This document shows, one piece after another, positions 23,901 to 25,843 of a stretch of DNA of 25,843 nucleotides (position 1 is the first letter of the stretch; every line of letters begins with the position of its first letter). Position numbers and translations under genes: made by a program. The stretch comes from a virus, in IMG/VR virus record IMGVR_UViG_3300022602_000376, positions 1 through 25,843 of that record. One strand, given 5' to 3'. The notes beneath the pieces are model-generated. The model was not told the origin of the DNA. It saw only the letters and a program-made list of their open reading frames with translations, and made no database searches.

Positions 23901-24221
23901 ACCCTGCGTCCAATCTAGACTTACTGTATAAGTTGCTGTATTGTAGCTGGATGTGCTAAGTCCGGTAACGTAAACATAACGATCGCTGACCTGATTGAGT
24001 TGTATGTCATTTAATTCGGCACCACCTAGATCAGTAGTTGTGGTACCAAATTTGATCTGTGTTTGTAGCAGGCTAGTTAATTCCGCTGTAGCTGTAGTTA
24101 GGGCGGCTACAATCTGTACGTAATTATCGCGGAAACCTTGGCTGGAATTGTCTTGCCCCGCCACAGGGAATGTTGTAATGATACTGCCCGGATTAATTTG
24201 ACTGGTTGTAGTAAATGACAC
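20973..24221 (-). CDS. Collagen-like tail fibre with C-terminal S74 chaperone domain
   Basis: 1082 residues, GTG start with SD GAGGAAAG about 9 bases before it. The N-terminal module carries [20 protein letters not shown] (about 18-37), a motif typical of virion-attached structural proteins in aquatic T4-like phages. A beta-rich region (about 80-395, with a Gly7 stretch at 214-220) precedes a collagen-like G-X-Y domain (397-828, mostly GAT, GPA, GVQ) and a beta-helix-like stretch (829-980). The C-terminal intramolecular chaperone follows (peptidase S74-like: SDETLK at 982-987, then [13 protein letters not shown] and a coiled coil). In the family, Ser and Lys of SDxxLK catalyse autocleavage just before the serine. 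The role is trimeric receptor-binding or whisker fibre. Confidence 0.93.
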   Translation of the reverse strand: MSFTTTSQINPGSIITTFPVAGQDNSSQGFRDNYVQIVAALTTATAELTSLLQTQIKFGTTTTDLGGAELNDIQLNQVSDRYVYVTGLSTSSYNTATYTVSLDWTQGRVYRVAPSAFYPQGTGTVLAKLVGFTDTLDWESNNRFTSIRAYFDIASTENTVEWVDQQYILNWSRLPNTTGTNKMTFSTTGTIGFEVVSFGDGTYEIQELNATGSGGGGGGGTSNFGDLQHVPLAGGGEWNSSLNPLPGLMAIGFGLEVNTGTGVVSVNTTTILSVSSNNMGDFMANGNVMSGQPNETIVFESLGSGDVYVYNAGTGRALLGVDTAGFISSGTNLHMYSQTGQIFVDSPLTFQDGLQQSTAYLGIATNSTPGGVIVGNGITFNTSTGEISIPAFDVAVGATGATGPAIPGPQGPIGATGVGATGATGVQGATGPNGPVGPQGATGSQGSAGNIGATGSTGPIGATGVNGTLGTTGATGATGPAGTTGATGPTGATGTPGTPGGPPGATGATGSQGSTGPAGATGQGATGATGATGIQGATGPQGATGAGATGAIGGTGATGADGATGPSGATGVQGATGPTGFTGNVGSTGATGLRGATGAGATGVQGATGAQGATGPIGPAGATGAGATGIGTTGATGATGPAGATGAGATGATGPTGSSGINGATGATGPAGATGAGSTGATGSTGPVGATGATGSQGATGAGATGSTGPLGATGSTGPIGPGGSTGATGIGGTGATGLTGATGLTGYAGATGATGPTGATGPAGPTGNAGLNGATGVGLPGATGAGATGATGVQGATGPAGATGITGSTGADSTVQGPSGATGATGPFMIASTVTTGSVIVLPGSGLIVANSGSTRAGAISLDPTGYTGTFVIGSTTASFSTQSGALQVVGGVGIGGALYVAGGITAVGGSSSTSTFGILQVTNEMQVTSTASSAATATSGALTVQGGIGVLGNITVFTLAGTGNRAVYSGPAGTLSNSASDETLKTNIANTDSGLLSILELQPVTYNWIDTSIRGSQEEIGLIAQQVQQYIPHVVGVNTDGTLSLDYAKLTVPLINAIKDLNAKIEAQEARIAALEDKLS
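21738..23033 (-). repeat. Collagen-like repeat tract inside the fibre gene
   Basis: About 144 near-perfect Gly-X-Y units dominated by GAT, so the DNA is a degenerate 9-base repeat (CCAGTAGCA-type on the + strand). About a dozen places have a two-residue unit (GA, GV, GQ or GI) instead of three, usually as GAT-GA-GAT. Such tracts recombine and change length easily and may be mis-assembled. Confidence 0.9.
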
Positions 24222-24254
24222 GTGACTCTTTCCTCAGTTATGATTCTAATAGCG

Positions 24255-24262
24255 TATTTAGT
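24255..24262 (-). promoter_or_regulatory. Possible late promoter box for the fibre gene
   Basis: On the - strand ACTAAATA lies 33 bases before the GTG start. A second box, ATTAAATA (24302-24309), lies further upstream. Both keep only the TAAATA core. Here a normal leader with an SD would be made, unlike at the other late boxes. Confidence 0.28.
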
Positions 24263-24331
24263 CAGATCTGGAGTTGCTGTCCAACTGTTGTTATAACTAT
24301 GTATTTAATAACCTTAGATCTAGGATTTAGT

Positions 24332-24565
24332 ATGTTTGGGTACTTGAAGAGAATATTCAGCACAGCAGAGTTTGATGGCCTTTATGAAGGCAAATGGGCC
24401 GATGAATATGCCGACGAACTGTTACAAGCTCGTATCGGTGAAAACTACAATTATCTCTATAAAAAGTCGCCTACCCCCATGACACACCCGGAGTTGTATG
24501 ATCCGCTAGATCCCCCAGAAGGCTATCGTTATGACCCTTACTATGAGATATGGATAAAATTATGA
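24332..24565 (+). CDS. Small hypothetical protein (77 aa)
   Basis: Starts at ATG 24332, which has AGGA 9 bases upstream (TAGGATTTAGTATG). The frame is open back to 24215, but that extension overlaps the fibre start and has no SD. The product is acidic and aromatic: MFGYLKRIFSTAEFDGLYEG, ADEYADELLQARIGENYNYLY, then a Pro/Tyr-rich tail PLDPPEGYRYDPYYEIW. No family is recognised. It overlaps the next gene by ATGA and begins a three-gene + strand cluster. Confidence 0.7.
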   Translation: MFGYLKRIFSTAEFDGLYEGKWADEYADELLQARIGENYNYLYKKSPTPMTHPELYDPLDPPEGYRYDPYYEIWIKL

Positions 24566-24912
24566 CAAATGAACAAGTAATATGGGCAACAACCGTTTGG
24601 TTCGCCCTAATAGCAGTCTTGTACAATCACATAACATTCGCTAAAATACGTGAATGCTATGGCATGTGGTTTAAGAAAGAATACTGGACCAACTATAATA
24701 TAGTGGAGTTTGTGTCCTGGTTGGCCAAGGCCATTATCATCATCCCGGGACTAATCTTCCACATAGACATCTGGCAGTTATACTGGCTTACCTTATTAAC
24801 ATCAGCTACCTTAATCTGGGCCAGCAATAAGAAACTGTTACCAACACTAGTGGGCTTTAACACCATGTGGCTGTGGCTCAGCTGTATGGTTCTAGTTCAA
24901 CACCTTCTATGA
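24562..24912 (+). CDS. Small membrane protein
   Basis: 116 residues, with hydrophobic segments at about 4-22 (VIWATTVWFALIAVLY), 49-68 (WLAKAIIIIPGLIFHIDIW) and 70-114 in two parts (LYWLTLLTSATLIWAS; TMWLWLSCMVLVQHLL), so three or four membrane spans. A short basic loop (KIRECYGMWFKKEYW) lies between spans one and two. The start at 24562 is chosen for the ATGA overlap with the preceding stop. Possible roles include holin or another envelope function, but no family match is seen. Confidence 0.75.
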   Translation: MTNEQVIWATTVWFALIAVLYNHITFAKIRECYGMWFKKEYWTNYNIVEFVSWLAKAIIIIPGLIFHIDIWQLYWLTLLTSATLIWASNKKLLPTLVGFNTMWLWLSCMVLVQHLL

Positions 24913-25466
24913 TAACACAGCTTTGGCCCATTAAGATACAGACAACCAATTTTGCGCTGGATCCTGTTGCCGCAACCTTTCCCAAAAACTGGGAACAACT
25001 GTGGCGCAAGGGCCTGTTTCTACCCGAACTTAAGAAAGAAGTTGATCTTCAGGTCAACAACTACTGGCAGGCCTGCGGATTCCGTGACAGCCAACTGGCT
25101 GAAATCATGGTGTGGTACAATTACCTGGGCTTACCGGGCTCACACATACGCCCGCATACACACGGAGTAGCCCTAGTAGGTTGGTGTTATTATCTAGCTA
25201 CCCCAGAGGGCTCGGGCGCACTTGCTTTCCTAAACCCAGCGGGCTCAACCAGTTGGGATTTAATGTATCACCCAGAACACCCGGGTTGTAGCCCGGACTA
25301 CGAATACATGTGGCGTCACGAACCCAAACAGGGCGATCTCGTCATATTTCCCTCCTGGCTAACACACTATGTAGAACCATCCACTACAGCTACCCCTAGA
25401 ATAAGCATAGCGGGCGAGTATCATTTGAAGCGTTTTGTGGATCAGGTCAGGCCGGAACCCAGCTAA
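24909..25466 (+). CDS. 2OG-Fe(II) oxygenase-like protein
   Basis: Putative 2-oxoglutarate/iron-dependent oxygenase of the phage type (PF13759-like). It is 185 residues from ATG 24909 (ATGA overlap). Visible features are H83-T-H85 in IRPHTHGVALVGWCYYL, GDLVIFPSWLTHYVEP with H153, and R164 in TPRISIAGEY, the usual order of first metal ligand, distal histidine and 2OG-binding arginine. The substrate is unknown. The DNA here is visibly more GC-rich than the rest of the window (many CCGGGC, GCGGGC), which may mean recent acquisition. Confidence 0.86.
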   Translation: MITQLWPIKIQTTNFALDPVAATFPKNWEQLWRKGLFLPELKKEVDLQVNNYWQACGFRDSQLAEIMVWYNYLGLPGSHIRPHTHGVALVGWCYYLATPEGSGALAFLNPAGSTSWDLMYHPEHPGCSPDYEYMWRHEPKQGDLVIFPSWLTHYVEPSTTATPRISIAGEYHLKRFVDQVRPEPS

Positions 25467-25468
25467 GA

Positions 25469-25479
25469 GCGCGAAGCGC
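25469..25479. other. Short GC-rich stem-loop after the oxygenase gene
   Basis: GCGC-GAA-GCGC is a compact hairpin just after the oxygenase stop. The overlapping CGC-GATA-GCG (25477-25486) could form instead. No T-run follows directly, but TTTTT occurs about 15 bases on. This is the only GC-dense intergenic patch in the window. Confidence 0.45.
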
Positions 25480-25516
25480 GATAGCGTTGAAACAAATTTT
25501 TCAAACCTTTTAAACC

Positions 25517-25537
25517 CCTAGATAATAGTTATTTAGG
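25517..25537. terminator. Inverted repeat between convergent genes
   Basis: CCTAGATAA-TAG-TTATTTAGG pairs eight of nine positions. It lies between the + strand oxygenase and the - strand 45-aa gene and covers the stop of the latter. It could terminate either strand, but there is no long T-run. Confidence 0.4.
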
Positions 25538-25666
25538 TTGTTTAACAGTGACACCTTTGGGTAAGGGTTTGGCTCTAACAGCTGCAGGTTTTTCGTTTGG
25601 TGTAGGAGCATGTCCGGGCATGACAGGTTTCTTAAGCCCTCTGGGTACGTATAGTGTTTCAGCCAT
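25529..25666 (-). CDS. Small Pro/Lys-rich protein (45 aa)
   Basis: A short ORF on the - strand: MAETLYVPRGLKKPVMPGHA, then PTPNEKPAAVRAKPLPKGVT and VKQPK. It is rich in Pro and Lys, so probably extended and basic, with no hydrophobic segment. It overlaps the stop of the upstream small membrane ORF by 8 bases, suggesting coupled translation. The late promoter at 25829-25836 lies upstream. A small virion or assembly protein is possible; nothing more can be said. Confidence 0.68.
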   Translation of the reverse strand: MAETLYVPRGLKKPVMPGHAPTPNEKPAAVRAKPLPKGVTVKQPK

Positions 25667-25769
25667 TGCGATCTGTCCAATAAAAGAGTAGAGCCATGAT
25701 TAAAGCACCCACTAGAACAAACCCTTCCATCCAGTAGATAAGGTTCAGCTTATCAATGACTATATACAC
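25659..25769 (-). CDS. Small single-span membrane peptide (36 aa), GTG start proposed
   Basis: From GTG at 25769: MYIVIDKLNLIYWMEGFVLV, then GALIMALLFYWTDRNG. One membrane span covers about residues 12-31, with a charged tail. AGGA lies 10 bases before the GTG, and the preceding tiny ORF ends four bases upstream. The frame is open to the window edge without an ATG, so a start further right is possible. The small size and single span recall lysis or inner-membrane accessory peptides. Confidence 0.45.
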   Translation of the reverse strand: MYIVIDKLNLIYWMEGFVLVGALIMALLFYWTDRNG

Positions 25770-25773
25770 AGGA

Positions 25774-25821
25774 TTAACGTCCTGGTGGTTTGGGTTGTGG
25801 TTGAGGTGGGTTCTTAAGCAT
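25774..25821 (-). CDS. Possible 15-residue Pro/Gln-rich leader peptide
   Basis: ATG at 25821 lies seven bases after an exact TATAAATA box. The ORF reads MLKNPPQPQPKPPGR and stops four bases before the GTG of the next small ORF. Such a peptide could be a leader for coupled translation or simply chance. The correct spacing to the late box is the main argument. Confidence 0.3.
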   Translation of the reverse strand: MLKNPPQPQPKPPGR

Positions 25822-25828
25822 AGTCTAA

Positions 25829-25836
25829 TATTTATA
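25829..25836 (-). promoter_or_regulatory. Exact T4 late promoter box TATAAATA (- strand)
   Basis: The only perfect TATAAATA in the window, read on the - strand. It directs transcription leftward into the cluster of tiny genes at 25529-25821, and the first ATG follows seven bases later. The surrounding bases are AT-rich. Confidence 0.72.
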
Positions 25837-25843
25837 GTGTGTA

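Noticed and set aside
24215-24331. ATG at 24215 as the start of the 77-aa gene
   Set aside because: It overlaps the start of the divergent fibre gene, has no SD and adds an unlikely N-terminus. ATG 24332 has AGGA upstream.
24867-24908. Upstream start for the 2OG oxygenase
   Set aside because: It lies within the membrane protein gene. The ATG at 24909 overlaps that gene's stop as ATGA.
1-25843. tRNA genes, integrase or attachment sites
   Set aside because: Intergenic gaps are mostly under 60 bases (127 at most), and I saw no cloverleaf, recombinase motif or flanking direct repeats.

Overview
The window is part of a T4-like (Tevenvirinae-related) contractile-tailed bacteriophage genome, very probably an aquatic phage or metagenome-assembled relative of the cyanophage/pelagiphage myoviruses. 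The evidence is a large terminase open through the left edge, the recombination and replication core (gp32, UvsX, UvsY, UvsW, gp62 clamp-loader small subunit, gp61 primase, gp41 helicase), T4-type late promoter boxes (NATAAATA, one exact TATAAATA), very tight gene packing, and typical aquatic-phage accessory genes (2OG-Fe(II) oxygenase, cupin, sulfotransferase, collagen-like fibre). The DNA is AT-rich. I saw no tRNA, rRNA, CRISPR array, insertion sequence or integrase. The host cannot be named from the sequence.

Layout. 1-3556: terminase large subunit (5' truncated) and a large protein with an acidic Pro/Ala/Glu linker, probably virion or head related. 3590-5421: sulfotransferase-like protein and an SGNH hydrolase, closed by a strong intrinsic terminator at 5452-5491. 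5548-14340: a long + strand operon-like block in which most stops and starts overlap (TAATG or ATGA). It runs gp32, UvsX, small acidic protein, UvsY, a HARP-like protein, UvsW, conserved unknown, cupin, small protein, gp62, small protein, zinc-finger-like protein, unknown, and a 192-residue miniature of the DnaE polymerase core. It ends in a CUUCGG-tetraloop hairpin. 14312-14695 (-): conserved unknown. 14712-15566: probable virion protein behind a late promoter. 15576-18012: primase and helicase. 18037-18600 (-): YqgE/AlgH-family protein. 18630-20306: nucleotidyltransferase, a probably frameshifted small gene, and a 5'(3')-deoxyribonucleotidase. 20293-24221 (-): membrane or glycine/alanine-rich protein and a 1082-residue collagen-like fibre with a C-terminal S74 chaperone domain. 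24332-25466: small protein, membrane protein, 2OG-Fe(II) oxygenase. 25529-25821 (-): three tiny ORFs behind an exact TATAAATA late promoter.

How the genes fit together. gp32, UvsX, UvsY and UvsW make the T4 recombination-dependent replication machine, with gp61/gp41 as primosome and gp62 as part of the clamp loader. The HARP-like protein between UvsY and UvsW and the mini-DnaE protein are the most unusual members of this replication block. The terminase, the 653-residue protein, the 14712 protein and the fibre are packaging or virion functions. Several genes start 5-7 bases after a late-promoter-like box, which predicts essentially leaderless late mRNAs.
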